Assembly (NCBI GenBank): GCA_029057985.1
Contig: JAIDYR010000050.1
Span: 1-46,822 of the forward strand
Source of the DNA: Muribaculaceae bacterium
GTDB lineage: Bacteria > Bacteroidota > Bacteroidia > Bacteroidales > Muribaculaceae
Length of the DNA: 46,822 bases
Reading direction: 5' to 3'
Numbering within the stretch: position 1 is the stretch's first letter; every line of letters begins with the position of its first letter. Positions 1-8,716 of the stretch are shown one piece after another. Made by a program: the position numbers and the translations under genes. The notes beneath the pieces were generated by a model. That model was not told the DNA's origin and searched no databases. It saw only the letters and a list, made by a program, of their open reading frames with translations.

Positions 1-1123
1 TCAAGCCGCCCATCTGTCGGATATCGCGGGTATGTGTGCGTCCGTAAATCTGACCGATCAGCGCGAAGAAGAGAGCTGTCATCAGACCGTGGGAGAGCAT
101 CTGGAGGATAGCACCCGTCATTGCCGTAGTATTGAGCATGAGAAGAGCGAAGAGCACCATGCCGCAGTGGCTGACGGATGAATATGCATTGATGTATTTA
201 AGGTCGGTCTGAACGCAAGCGGAGAATGCGCCATAGACTACAGAGATGCCGGTCAGGATTATGAAAATCCAGGCGAGTTCGTTGGCGGCCTGCGGAAGAA
301 GATAGATAGCGATGCGGAAGCAGCCGTAGCCACCAAGTTTCATCAGAACGCCTGCGTGAAGCATTGATACTGCAGTCGGCGCGCAGGCATGACCGTCAGG
401 GCTCCAGGTATGGAAGGGGAACATTGCACCCAGCACTCCGAATCCGACAAAGGTGAAACAGAAGAGAAGATTCTGCCATCCGGGATCTACTGCGTTATTC
501 TTTGCAATTTCGAGAATATTCCACGTCAGTTCGCCACCCTCCGGAGCGGAATGCCAATATATTCCGAGCAGACCGAGCATCAGGAAAGCTGAGCCGCCCA
601 TAAGCATCAGAGTAAGCTTCATTGCAGAATATTCTTTTCGGCCTGTACCCCACACGCCGATGAGAAGATACATCGGGATGAGAGCAACCTCATAGAACAT
701 GAACATTGTGAACATGTCGATGGAGATGAAGAAGCCGAATACGCCGGTGCTCAGAAGAGCAAACCAGAGAAAGAAGTTCTTGGGCAGAGGATCGATTTTC
801 CAGGAGGCGAATGTGCCCGCGAAAACGATGATAGCGGAAAGCATAAGCATCAGCACCGAAATTCCGTCTACTCCGACGGCCAGATGGATATTCAGGGGAG
901 CATACCACATCCAGCTTCCGGTGAACAACATCTCGGCATTGTCGCCTGCGGCTCTTAGCGCAAGAAAATCGACACACAACCAGATGGCGAGTGCAAGCAG
1001 GGCTGTGCTTCCGACAACCATAACAGTGCGGATGGCAGCCATGCTGCTGTTTCGGCATAGACCAAGCCCGGCCATCATAAGCACGGGGATGATTACAAAC
1101 CAGATTAATATATTACCGAACAT
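1..1123 (-). CDS. nuoM: NADH-quinone oxidoreductase subunit M (partial, C-terminus beyond window)
   Basis: Antiporter-like, proton-pumping membrane subunit of complex I. The first 374 codons are present; the gene runs off the left edge. The translation begins MFGNILIWFVIIPVL and is almost all transmembrane helix. Visible family marks are FYEVALIPMY with the TM5 glutamate (E145), FPFHTWSPDGH, and LHAGVLMKLGGYG with a conserved lysine (K262). The TM7 lysine that E. coli NuoM carries shortly before the HxWxPD motif appears to be leucine (L231) here, by my alignment from memory. The start at 1123 follows the nuoL stop by 45 bases, a gap rich in AAC/ACA triplets on the coding strand. It is the last visible gene of the nuo-atp-nuo cluster; nuoN is expected next to the left. 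Confidence 0.96.
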   Translation of the reverse strand, partial: MFGNILIWFVIIPVLMMAGLGLCRNSSMAAIRTVMVVGSTALLALAIWLCVDFLALRAAGDNAEMLFTGSWMWYAPLNIHLAVGVDGISVLMLMLSAIIVFAGTFASWKIDPLPKNFFLWFALLSTGVFGFFISIDMFTMFMFYEVALIPMYLLIGVWGTGRKEYSAMKLTLMLMGGSAFLMLGLLGIYWHSAPEGGELTWNILEIAKNNAVDPGWQNLLFCFTFVGFGVLGAMFPFHTWSPDGHACAPTAVSMLHAGVLMKLGGYGCFRIAIYLLPQAANELAWIFIILTGISVVYGAFSACVQTDLKYINAYSSVSHCGMVLFALLMLNTTAMTGAILQMLSHGLMTALFFALIGQIYGRTHTRDIRQMGGL

Positions 1124-1168
1124 AATCGTAAGTTGTTACTGCTATTGTTATTGTTGTTAGAAGTCAGT

Positions 1169-3115
1169 TCAAAGAAGGCATATCCATGTGATGAGGGCCA
1201 ATGCGACTGCTCCGAAGAAGTACCAGAGCACGTAAGCCTGAACATTGCCGCTCTGCATTCCGCGAATCGCGAAGGAAACCTTCTGGGATACTTTTGCGAA
1301 GCCATCCATAGTAGCGTCGATCACGTGACGGTCAAACCATGCGATGGGTTTGCATATGAGGCCGAAGATAATCTTATGGGTGATGAAAAGATATATCTCG
1401 TCCCAATAGAAGCGATGATGAGCAGCTGTCCAGAGACCGGGCACTGCATTGCGGAATTTCTCGGGAAGCGGATTCTTCTTGATATACATTTTAGTAGCGA
1501 GTGCTATAGCAAGAAGAGCCACAATAATGGATGTGCAGGCTACGGGAGCCTCAAGGTGAATGTGATACGATACTCCATTCCAAGTGACAAGTTCTCCGAA
1601 GGGAATAAATCCGGCCACGCAAGATACAGCTGCAAGGAAAATCAGAGGCACTGACATCTGCCAGGGAGCATCGTGGGGCTTATGATGCTCATATTCGGGA
1701 TTCTCTTCCCACCAGAAGATGAGATAATAGAGACGGAACATATAGAATGCCGTCAGACCTGCTACCATTGTCATCCAGGCGCCCCAGATCCAATTATTAT
1801 TGAACATTGCTGCCAGCATCTCGTCTTTGGAGAAGAAGCCGGAGAATGGAGGGATACCTGCAATTGCCAGACACCCGATAAGGAATGTCCAGTGAGTGAT
1901 CGGCATATATTTGCGCAGGCCACCCATCTTCGTATAGTCATTGCTATGCACGGCATGGATAAGTGCGCCGGCTCCGAGGAAGAGAAGAGCCTTGAACATC
2001 GCATGAGTGAAAAGATGGAACATTCCGGCCATATAACCAAGTCCGGTATAATGCTCGCCATGGATCGGCATTCCGTCGCGTGCAACGCCGAGAGATACCA
2101 TCATGAATGCTATCTGGGAAATTGTGGAGAATGCAAGTACACGCTTGATGTCGATCTGAGTGCATGCCACAACTGCTGCGTAGAAGGCAGTGATAGCGCC
2201 CACGACTGTGATGAAGGTCATCGAAGCTTCCACCACGCAGTATACGGGGAACATACGGGCTACGAGATAGACGCCGGCCACAACCATCGTAGCTGCGTGA
2301 ATGAGAGCAGATACGGGAGTCGGGCCTTCCATAGCATCCGGAAGCCATATATGAAGCGGAAGCATAGCGGATTTACCCATGCCTCCGGTGAAGATCAACA
2401 CCATGGCCCAGGTCAGGACGCTTGCGCCCATGAATGTTGCGCCTCCTGTCTCAGCCAATACCTTCATCGGATTTGAAGTCATGTCGATGAAGTTGAATGT
2501 ATCGGTGAAATAGGTCAGCGTTAGAATACCGAGCAGGAAGCCGAGGTCGGCGAAGCGAGTCACGATAAAGGCTTTCTTCGAAGCGGATACCGCTGAAGGA
2601 AGACGATAGAAGAAGCCGATCAGCAGGAATGAAGATACGCCTACAAGCTCCCAGAAGATATACATCTGGAAGATATTGGTCGCTACTACAAGCCCGAGCA
2701 TGGAGAATGAGAAGAGCGATAGATAAGCGTAATAACGCTGGAATCCGCGCTCACCTTCCATATAACCCCATGAATAGAGGTGGACCATGAAGGAGATTGT
2801 AGTGATGACGACGAGCATCATAGCTGATATCGGATCGAGAAGGAAACCGATCTTCACTACGAGTTTCTCGGTGAAGGCAAGCCATGTCACGTCAAAGACA
2901 GAGAGCTGCTGGCGCACGCCGTCAAGAATAAAAGCAGGGTCGCCGCTGAAGAAATAAGTGAAAGCGACAATATAGGCAAGCGTCATGGTCGTGCCCATGC
3001 CCAGAATGCCTAATATTCCGGCTACCTTTTTACTCATCTTCACTCCCCCGATGCCGAGCAAGAGGAACATGAAGAAAGGAAGGGCCAGAATAAGGATAGG
3101 AAGTGTCGTGCCCAT
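1169..3115 (-). CDS. nuoL: NADH-quinone oxidoreductase subunit L
   Basis: Distal antiporter-like subunit of complex I, 648 residues, the normal size. It moves protons across the inner membrane and carries the long lateral helix near its C-terminus. Key charged residues are intact: IFWELVGVSSFLLIGF with the TM5 glutamate (E156), and GGMGKSAMLPLHIWLPDAM with the TM7 lysine (K248), followed by EGPTPVSALIHAATMVVAGVYL. The C-terminal part shows the amphipathic stretch and a final membrane helix ending ITWICLL. The start codon at 3115 lies one base after the nuoK stop, so translation is probably coupled. Identification is secure. Confidence 0.98.
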   Translation of the reverse strand: MGTTLPILILALPFFMFLLLGIGGVKMSKKVAGILGILGMGTTMTLAYIVAFTYFFSGDPAFILDGVRQQLSVFDVTWLAFTEKLVVKIGFLLDPISAMMLVVITTISFMVHLYSWGYMEGERGFQRYYAYLSLFSFSMLGLVVATNIFQMYIFWELVGVSSFLLIGFFYRLPSAVSASKKAFIVTRFADLGFLLGILTLTYFTDTFNFIDMTSNPMKVLAETGGATFMGASVLTWAMVLIFTGGMGKSAMLPLHIWLPDAMEGPTPVSALIHAATMVVAGVYLVARMFPVYCVVEASMTFITVVGAITAFYAAVVACTQIDIKRVLAFSTISQIAFMMVSLGVARDGMPIHGEHYTGLGYMAGMFHLFTHAMFKALLFLGAGALIHAVHSNDYTKMGGLRKYMPITHWTFLIGCLAIAGIPPFSGFFSKDEMLAAMFNNNWIWGAWMTMVAGLTAFYMFRLYYLIFWWEENPEYEHHKPHDAPWQMSVPLIFLAAVSCVAGFIPFGELVTWNGVSYHIHLEAPVACTSIIVALLAIALATKMYIKKNPLPEKFRNAVPGLWTAAHHRFYWDEIYLFITHKIIFGLICKPIAWFDRHVIDATMDGFAKVSQKVSFAIRGMQSGNVQAYVLWYFFGAVALALITWICLL

Positions 3116-3116
3116 A

Positions 3117-3428
3117 TTAGTGTTTCATTTTATTAGTTTCTACAATGTCAGTGCTTCCGATCGCGCGGTAAATATTGATGATGATGGCAATGGCTATGGC
3201 TGTCTCGGCAGCTGCGATCGCGATTGCGAAGAGTGAGAAGACCATGCCCTCCATCTGACCGGGGAAAAGGAAACGGTTGAAAACGACAAAATTCAGATCA
3301 GCCGAATTAAGCATCAGCTCCAGGGAGATGAGCATGGCGATCATATTCTTGCGGGTGACAAACCCATAGACCCCTGCGCAAAACATTATTACGCTCGGGA
3401 CAAGATACCATAGAATGTTAAGATCCAT
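3117..3428 (-). CDS. nuoK: NADH-quinone oxidoreductase subunit K
   Basis: Small three-helix membrane subunit of complex I. I start it at MDLNILWYLVPSVIMFCAGV (3428), giving 103 residues, the usual length. An upstream in-frame ATG at 3503 would add 25 polar residues lying inside nuoJ and is unlikely. Conserved acidic membrane residues are visible in LISLELMLNSADLNFVVF (TM2 glutamate) and AAAETAIAIAI (TM3 glutamate), which form part of the proton channel with NuoJ. It is followed at once by nuoL (1 base) and preceded by nuoJ (35 bases). Confidence 0.96.
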   Translation of the reverse strand: MDLNILWYLVPSVIMFCAGVYGFVTRKNMIAMLISLELMLNSADLNFVVFNRFLFPGQMEGMVFSLFAIAIAAAETAIAIAIIINIYRAIGSTDIVETNKMKH

Positions 3429-3463
3429 TTCAGTTGAGTATTTTATCTGTGGGATTATCCTGG

Positions 3464-3997
3464 TTAACGTTTGCGGGCTACAGTCACTCCGCCGATGACG
3501 CATGCGAGCAGAAGAACGCTGACAGCTTCAAATGGAAGAAGATACTGATACTTATCTGTGCCGGTGAAAGCCTCGCCGATCATCTTCATGGAGATGTCGG
3601 GACCTGAGGCCAACGCATCGCAGAGACAGCGTGAGCCTTCTGCTGTAGAGAGCATCGGCATGGTGAAGAGTGCCCAGAGCAGAAGTCCACATCCTATTAC
3701 GGAAGCTGCTATGCCTGCAAACTTGCGATGAGAGTCGAGCGGAGCCGCATCGGCATTCGGACGATGGGTCAGCAGAATCGCAAATACGAAAAGCACCATT
3801 ATGCCTCCTGCATAGACTGCGATCTGGATTGCTCCGAGAAACTCATAGCCTAACTGGAAGTAGAAGATGGCAGCGCCCAAAAGCACAAACAAAAGATACG
3901 TCGCAGCGCGAAGAATCTTTTTACTTGTCACCGCCATGATAGAAAAGACTATCATGACAATTGCCACCACGAAGTAGAGGATTATGTTTCCTACCAT
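3464..3997 (-). CDS. nuoJ: NADH-quinone oxidoreductase subunit J
   Basis: Membrane subunit of complex I, 177 residues, five predicted helices. It begins MVGNIILYFVVAIVMIVFSI and shows the family core YLLFVLLGAAIFYFQLGYEF followed by LGAIQIAVYAGGIMVLFVFA, the TM3 segment with the conserved tyrosine and the pi-bulge region. The C-terminus is short and basic (TVARKR). nuoI ends 18 bases upstream and nuoK starts 35 bases downstream, all in one direction. Confidence 0.96.
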   Translation of the reverse strand: MVGNIILYFVVAIVMIVFSIMAVTSKKILRAATYLLFVLLGAAIFYFQLGYEFLGAIQIAVYAGGIMVLFVFAILLTHRPNADAAPLDSHRKFAGIAASVIGCGLLLWALFTMPMLSTAEGSRCLCDALASGPDISMKMIGEAFTGTDKYQYLLPFEAVSVLLLACVIGGVTVARKR

Positions 3998-4015
3998 GAT
4001 GTTATATAATACATT

Positions 4016-4693
4016 TTACTTGTTTTCAGTCTCGGGAGCGGAAGAGTTGTCGCCGGTTGCGGGAGCAGCCGGTTTAACTTCTGTAGCCGGTGCTACAGAG
4101 GAATTTTCAGCAGCGGCCTTGGCAGCAGCCTCTTTCTCAGCCTTTATCTTGGCAGCCTTGGCGAGAGCCTCCGCTTTGATTTTGGCAAGCTTCTCAGGGT
4201 CCATCGCTGGCTTTGGAGCCGGCGCGTTGGGAGCATCGGGCACCTCGGGACGATAATTGAGCTGCTTGATGAGCTTGTCGCGGGTATAGACCGCTTGCTC
4301 GAAATCATTGCTAAACTCGAGGGCATCCTGCGGACATGTTGTCACGCAAAGCATGCAGAATGTGCATGATCCGAGGTCATACATATACTTGTCGAGTTTA
4401 CGCTTTTTCTTGCCGTCGGGAAGTTCGACCATTTTTGTAGTCAGTTCGATAGTCCCGTTCGGGCAATTCATCTGGCAGATGCCGCAGGCGATACATTTGT
4501 GTCTTCCTTCTGCATCATACTTTAATGTCAGTTCGGCCCGGAAGCGATCGGCGATCTGAAGAGTATCGCGATTTTCAGGATACTGCTCGGTCACTTTAGG
4601 AGTGACAAGTTCCTTACCTGTCACAGCCATACCGGTAACGAGACTCTTGAGTCCCTTTCCGAAACCTTGAAAATATTCTTTTACACTACTCAT
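4016..4693 (-). CDS. nuoI: NADH-quinone oxidoreductase subunit I (two 4Fe-4S ferredoxin domains, long Ala/Lys/Pro tail)
   Basis: Peripheral subunit of complex I that carries clusters N6a and N6b and passes electrons toward NuoB. I start it at MSSVKEYFQGFGKGLKSLVT (4693), giving 225 residues; an upstream in-frame ATG at 4813 lies inside atpG and is unlikely. Both binding motifs are complete: CIACGICQMNCPNG near residue 86 and CTFCMLCVTTCPQDA near residue 125. After about residue 145 comes a tail of about 80 residues made mainly of Ala, Lys, Glu and Pro, first helical (repeats of AKxKAEKEAAAK type) and then Pro/Thr-rich. That tail is not part of the conserved fold. The start lies only 7 bases after the atpG stop, the point where the ATP synthase genes give way to the second half of the nuo genes. 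Confidence 0.96.
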   Translation of the reverse strand: MSSVKEYFQGFGKGLKSLVTGMAVTGKELVTPKVTEQYPENRDTLQIADRFRAELTLKYDAEGRHKCIACGICQMNCPNGTIELTTKMVELPDGKKKRKLDKYMYDLGSCTFCMLCVTTCPQDALEFSNDFEQAVYTRDKLIKQLNYRPEVPDAPNAPAPKPAMDPEKLAKIKAEALAKAAKIKAEKEAAAKAAAENSSVAPATEVKPAAPATGDNSSAPETENK

Positions 4694-4700
4694 AATCTTA

Positions 4701-5594
4701 CTATCTTTCGACCTGACCGCCCAGAATATCGAGAAGCTCGGTCGTAATCGATTGCTGACGAAGTTTATTATATTCGAGTTGAAGCTGCTCCTGAAGTTTA
4801 TGAGCGTTATCATTAGCGCTCTGCATGGCCATCACGCGGGCAGCCTGTTCGGAAGCACGATTTTCAATCGTAATCTCCTGCATAGTGCTAATGACAAACA
4901 TCGGAAGCACCGCATTGAAAATTTCATTGGCATCAGGCTCGAAGATATAAAGTTGGTTCTCATCTCCCGAGGCAGCATCCTGCGAAAGAAGAAGATCCGC
5001 ACGCACGGGAAATAACTGGTCGACCGCGAGTCTCTGCCTGCCGATAGAATAGAATCGCATATAGACTACCTCTACCAAGTCAAGCTCTCCCTTGGAGAAA
5101 GCTTCACGGAGAGTCTCTGTGAAACTGTCGACCGTCTTTCCATCCATCTTGGAATCTACGCCTTCAATTGTCACCACATTGATATGAGGATCCGCAGCGA
5201 GTTTCATGCAAGCTTTAGTAATCTTCTTGCCGACAGAATATATCGAGATTTCCACAGTACTGCCATATTTCTCACGAAGATTTCCAAGCTCGACTACGAG
5301 CTGCTTGAAGATATTGATATTATAGCCACCGCAAAGACCATCGTCAGAACCGTAGACTACAACACCGATCTTCTTTACTTCGCGATCTACAATCAGAGGC
5401 GAATGGAATTCTACTCCCGCGGAGAGGATATGACCCATTATGGTCTGAATCTGATTCTTGAACGGAAGCAGTTCACGCAGAGCGCGCTCGAATTTATGGA
5501 CTTTTGCTGACGATATCATCTTCATGGCGCCGGTGATCTTCTCGCTCGATGCCACGGATCCAATTCTCGTCTTAAGTTCCCTCAGAGTTGCCAT
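4701..5594 (-). CDS. atpG: ATP synthase F1 subunit gamma
   Basis: Central rotor shaft of F1, 297 residues. The N-terminal helix is plain, MATLRELKTRIGSVASSEKI then TGAMKMISSAKVHKFE, as is the C-terminal helix with AMQSANDNAHKLQEQLQLEYN then NKLRQQSITTELLDILGG. The central Rossmann-like domain holds GSDDGLCGGYN. It follows atpA after a 77-base gap that contains a perfect hairpin. Its stop codon is 7 bases before nuoI, so this is the last ATP synthase gene of the block. Start and stop are unambiguous. Confidence 0.98.
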   Translation of the reverse strand: MATLRELKTRIGSVASSEKITGAMKMISSAKVHKFERALRELLPFKNQIQTIMGHILSAGVEFHSPLIVDREVKKIGVVVYGSDDGLCGGYNINIFKQLVVELGNLREKYGSTVEISIYSVGKKITKACMKLAADPHINVVTIEGVDSKMDGKTVDSFTETLREAFSKGELDLVEVVYMRFYSIGRQRLAVDQLFPVRADLLLSQDAASGDENQLYIFEPDANEIFNAVLPMFVISTMQEITIENRASEQAARVMAMQSANDNAHKLQEQLQLEYNKLRQQSITTELLDILGGQVER

Positions 5595-5621
5595 TTCGTC
5601 AGTTAGGGGTATATGGTAAGT

Positions 5622-5664
5622 TTTTCTTCGCCCGGAAAATTTTCTCCTATCCGGGCGAAGAAAA
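5622..5664 (-). promoter_or_regulatory. Perfect intercistronic hairpin between atpA and atpG
   Basis: Arms 5622-5636 and 5650-5664 form a 15-bp perfect stem with a 13-base loop; the GC-rich core is CGCCCGG/CCGGGCG. In the atp transcript the stem is not followed by a U run, so it does not look like an intrinsic terminator. It may be an mRNA stability or processing element between atpA and atpG; that role is inference. Confidence 0.7.
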
Positions 5665-5671
5665 GTTCATT

Positions 5672-7249
5672 TTATTTCTTATATTGCGAAGCTACTTCTG
5701 CTGCACATTCACGTATCTTAGTCTCGACATCGTCAGTAAGTTTGCCGGACTTAATCACGTCAAGCACTTCCTTCTGGTACTTTGCCTTGACCAACTGCAG
5801 GAACTGCTGCTCAAAATCAGCTACTTTCTCAACCGGCACATTTTCAAGAAGGCCGTTGACACCGCAGTAGATCACTGCAACCTGATTTTCTACAGGCCAG
5901 GGTTGATATTGCGGCTGAATGAGAAGCTGCTGATTCTTTCGGCCTGTATCGATCACTTTTGCTGTCACCGGGTCGATATCGCCGCCAAACTTAGTGAATG
6001 ATTCCAGTTCGCGGAACTGAGCCTGAGCAATCTTCAGAGTGCCGGCCACCTTCTTCATAGGCTTGATCTGCGCGTTACCACCTACACGTGATACTGAGAT
6101 ACCTACATTGATCGCAGGTCGGATGCCCTGGTTGAAGAGCGCAGTCTCGAGGAAGATCTGACCATCGGTGATAGAAATTACGTTGGTCGGGATATAAGCT
6201 GATACGTCGCCGGCCTGAGTCTCGATGATAGGAAGGGCAGTAAGCGAGCCTCCTCCCTTTACGTAGGGCTTCATTGCCTCGGGAAGGTCGTTCATCTGCT
6301 TTGCTACTTCCTCGTCGCCGATTATGCGCGCTGCTCTTTCGAGTAGACGGGAGTGGAGATAGAAGATATCACCGGGATATGCCTCACGACCTGAAGGGCG
6401 CTTCAGCACCAATGATACCTCACGATAAGCCACTGCCTGCTTCGACAGATCATCGTAAACAATGAGTGCGTCGCGCCCCGAATCGCGGAAGAATTCACCG
6501 ATTGCTACTCCTGCGAAAGGTGCGAAATAGCGCATCGAGGCGGAGTCGGAAGCGGTAGCTGCCACGACTACCGTATACTCCATCGCGCCATACTTCTCGA
6601 GAGTATGCACGATAGAAGCGATCGAGCTGGCTTTCTGTCCGATTGCCACATAGATACAATAGACAGGTTTGCCGTCGAGGAAGTTCTGACGCTGATTGAT
6701 GATTGTGTCTATGGCGATAGCGGTCTTACCGATCTGACGGTCGCCGATAATTAGCTCACGCTGACCGCGACCGATCGGAATCATTGCATCGACAGCCTTA
6801 AGACCGGTCTGAAGCGGCTGATTGACCGGCTGACGGAAGATAACTCCGGGAGCCTTTCTTTCAAGCGGCAGACGAATGCGGTCGCCGGGGATAGGTCCTT
6901 TGCCATCGATAGGCTCGCCCAGAATATTGATGACGCGGCCGAGCAACCCCTCCCCTACCGGGATAGATGCGATTTCACCCGTGCGACGCACCGACATATT
7001 CTCGGTCACGGAATTAACTTTGTCAAGAAGCACGACACCCACATTGCTCTCTTCCAAGTTGAGCGCAACGCCGGTGGCGCCGTTTTCAAACTCTACCAGC
7101 TCGTTTGACTTTACATTGTCGAGGCCATAGACGTGGGCCACGCCGTCGCCGACGTTAAGCACTGTGCCGACCTCCTCGAATTTGACTTTCGAGTTGATGT
7201 TGTCAAGTTGCTGTTTTAATATATCAGAAATTTCGCTTGGGTTAAGCAT
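5672..7249 (-). CDS. atpA: ATP synthase F1 subunit alpha
   Basis: Non-catalytic nucleotide-binding subunit of F1, 525 residues, full length. The N-terminal beta barrel ([13 protein letters not shown]), the P-loop GDRQIGKT at residues 169-176 and the [20 protein letters not shown] signature are present. The P-loop has Ile at 173 where Thr is usual (GDRQTGKT); Lys175 and Thr176 are kept, so nucleotide binding should hold. The start at 7249 is 3 bases after the atpH stop. The gene lies in the order D-C-B-E-F-H-A-G. Confidence 0.98.
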   Translation of the reverse strand: MLNPSEISDILKQQLDNINSKVKFEEVGTVLNVGDGVAHVYGLDNVKSNELVEFENGATGVALNLEESNVGVVLLDKVNSVTENMSVRRTGEIASIPVGEGLLGRVINILGEPIDGKGPIPGDRIRLPLERKAPGVIFRQPVNQPLQTGLKAVDAMIPIGRGQRELIIGDRQIGKTAIAIDTIINQRQNFLDGKPVYCIYVAIGQKASSIASIVHTLEKYGAMEYTVVVAATASDSASMRYFAPFAGVAIGEFFRDSGRDALIVYDDLSKQAVAYREVSLVLKRPSGREAYPGDIFYLHSRLLERAARIIGDEEVAKQMNDLPEAMKPYVKGGGSLTALPIIETQAGDVSAYIPTNVISITDGQIFLETALFNQGIRPAINVGISVSRVGGNAQIKPMKKVAGTLKIAQAQFRELESFTKFGGDIDPVTAKVIDTGRKNQQLLIQPQYQPWPVENQVAVIYCGVNGLLENVPVEKVADFEQQFLQLVKAKYQKEVLDVIKSGKLTDDVETKIRECAAEVASQYKK

Positions 7250-7252
7250 CTT

Positions 7253-7795
7253 TTATTTCGTTATTAGATTTAAGCGTAATTGTTCGATTTCATTGCTTAT
7301 CGACGCGTCCATCCGGGCGTCATCGACGTCGACCACGAATCCTCCGATGAGATCTTCATTTACGGCATCGGAAAATTCCAGCGTGCGACCCTCAAAGGCG
7401 TTGCTGACCATCTTGCGAAGTTTGGTCATCTCCTCTTCGGGGAGTCTGGCTGCTGTCGTGATCTTTACTTGAGATATCTTATTCTCCTGGCGATAAAGGT
7501 CAATATAAGCCAATGCAGCCAGGCGAGCGAACTCCTCACGTTTCATCTCCAGAAGGAGCCGGACAAAACCTAAGTAGTCATTCTCCACCTTTGCGCCGGC
7601 GGCAGCCTTGAGCAGGGCGGATTTGTCTTCGACGCTGACGTATGGATTCGAAAGCGTCTTCTGAAGAGTGGGATTCTGCTCGAAAGCCTTCACCACCTCC
7701 TTCATTTCATCGTAAACGATGTCAGTCTTCTTATGCTCCACGGCAAACTTATAAAGCGCCTTCGCATATCGACGGGGAATGAGTCCGTTGTCCAT
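7253..7795 (-). CDS. atpH: ATP synthase F1 subunit delta
   Basis: OSCP/delta subunit, 180 residues, part of the peripheral stalk that joins F1 to subunit b. It has the typical helical N-domain MDNGLIPRRYAKALYKFAVE and the C-terminal signature DLIGGFVVDVDDARMDASIS (residues about 150-170). It follows atpF after 88 bases that contain a foldable hairpin, and it is followed by atpA after 3 bases, which suggests coupled translation of delta and alpha. Confidence 0.96.
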   Translation of the reverse strand: MDNGLIPRRYAKALYKFAVEHKKTDIVYDEMKEVVKAFEQNPTLQKTLSNPYVSVEDKSALLKAAAGAKVENDYLGFVRLLLEMKREEFARLAALAYIDLYRQENKISQVKITTAARLPEEEMTKLRKMVSNAFEGRTLEFSDAVNEDLIGGFVVDVDDARMDASISNEIEQLRLNLITK

Positions 7796-7840
7796 CTCTG
7801 TCGGGTTTGATGTCAGGTTGATACCGAGATTTAACCATCC

Positions 7841-7876
7841 GGTCGCTCACCGCGTCAATAATACGCGATGAGGACC
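7841..7876 (-). promoter_or_regulatory. Imperfect intercistronic hairpin between atpF and atpH
   Basis: Segments 7841-7855 and 7863-7876 pair: GGTC/GACC, a bulged base, CTCA/TGAG, one mismatch, then CGCGT/ACGCG, closing a 7-base loop. There is no U run after it in the atp transcript. It is probably a structured spacer within the message; function unknown. Confidence 0.5.
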
Positions 7877-7883
7877 CCGAAGG

Positions 7884-8378
7884 TTAATTCTTTTCGATTT
7901 CGTCTAAAAGTTTATCTACAAGTTTTACCTGCGCAGCATCTTCTTTCATTTGCCCGCGCAGCATTTTTTCTGCAATTTCAATCGAGAATTTGCTTACTTC
8001 GTTTCTGAACTGAAGTTCGGCCTCTTTGCGTGATTGTTCAATCGAAACTTTCGCGGCATCCATGACCTTCTGAGCTTCAACGCCAGCTTGCTGCTTGGCT
8101 TCCTCGATGATCTGGGTCTTCATTTTTGCCGCATCACGCAACATTTCAGCCTGCTTCGCTTGGGCCTCTTCCATGTACTTCTGAGCCTCCTCGCGGGCAT
8201 GGTCAAGCTGATGCTTGGCCTGCTGAGCGTATTCGACTCCCTTGTCGATGGTGTCAGCCCTCTCGTCCATATTCTTGAGGATTACCGGCCATGCAAATTT
8301 TCCCAAAATGAGGAAAAGCACGATGAACGCGATAAACATCCAGAATACCAAGCCGAATTCCGGCGTGAATAATTCCAT
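7884..8378 (-). CDS. atpF: ATP synthase F0 subunit b
   Basis: Peripheral stalk subunit, 164 residues. One N-terminal membrane helix (about residues 9-30, GLVFWMFIAFIVLFLILGKF) is followed by a long charged coiled coil rich in Ala, Glu, Gln and Lys, for example EEAQKYMEEAQAKQAEMLRD. The C-terminal part LVDKLLDEIEKN contacts delta. Only one b-type gene is present, so the stalk is probably a homodimer. It lies 34 bases after atpE. Confidence 0.97.
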   Translation of the reverse strand: MELFTPEFGLVFWMFIAFIVLFLILGKFAWPVILKNMDERADTIDKGVEYAQQAKHQLDHAREEAQKYMEEAQAKQAEMLRDAAKMKTQIIEEAKQQAGVEAQKVMDAAKVSIEQSRKEAELQFRNEVSKFSIEIAEKMLRGQMKEDAAQVKLVDKLLDEIEKN

Positions 8379-8412
8379 ATTCTATAGAGGTCTGATGGAT
8401 GAAAGTTTACGA

Positions 8413-8676
<264 letters not shown>

Positions 8677-8716
8677 TTAAGGTTTTATTTTAGTTTAATT
8701 ATTTCATTTTAGTATA

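Noticed and set aside
1133..1654. 173-codon plus-strand frame beginning with a run of leucines
   Set aside because: The leucine run comes from the simple GTT/ATT repeat in the nuoM-nuoL gap; the rest is antisense to nuoL.
1673..2476. 267-codon open frame antisense to nuoL
   Set aside because: It lies wholly inside nuoL on the other strand, its product is rich in His and Cys with no family resemblance, and nuoL is certain. Similar shadows occur opposite nuoCD (13690-14424), nuoH (12118-12822), atpD (11110-11805), atpB (9110-9646), dnaJ (34373-35125) and the S9 peptidase (41933-42703).
3429..3503. Longer nuoK start overlapping nuoJ
   Set aside because: The added 25 residues are polar and would precede the first membrane helix; the 103-residue form has normal length.
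4694..4813. Longer nuoI start inside atpG
   Set aside because: The extra 40 residues do not resemble NuoI and would overlap atpG by over 100 bases; the ATG at 4693 fits the conserved start and the spacing.
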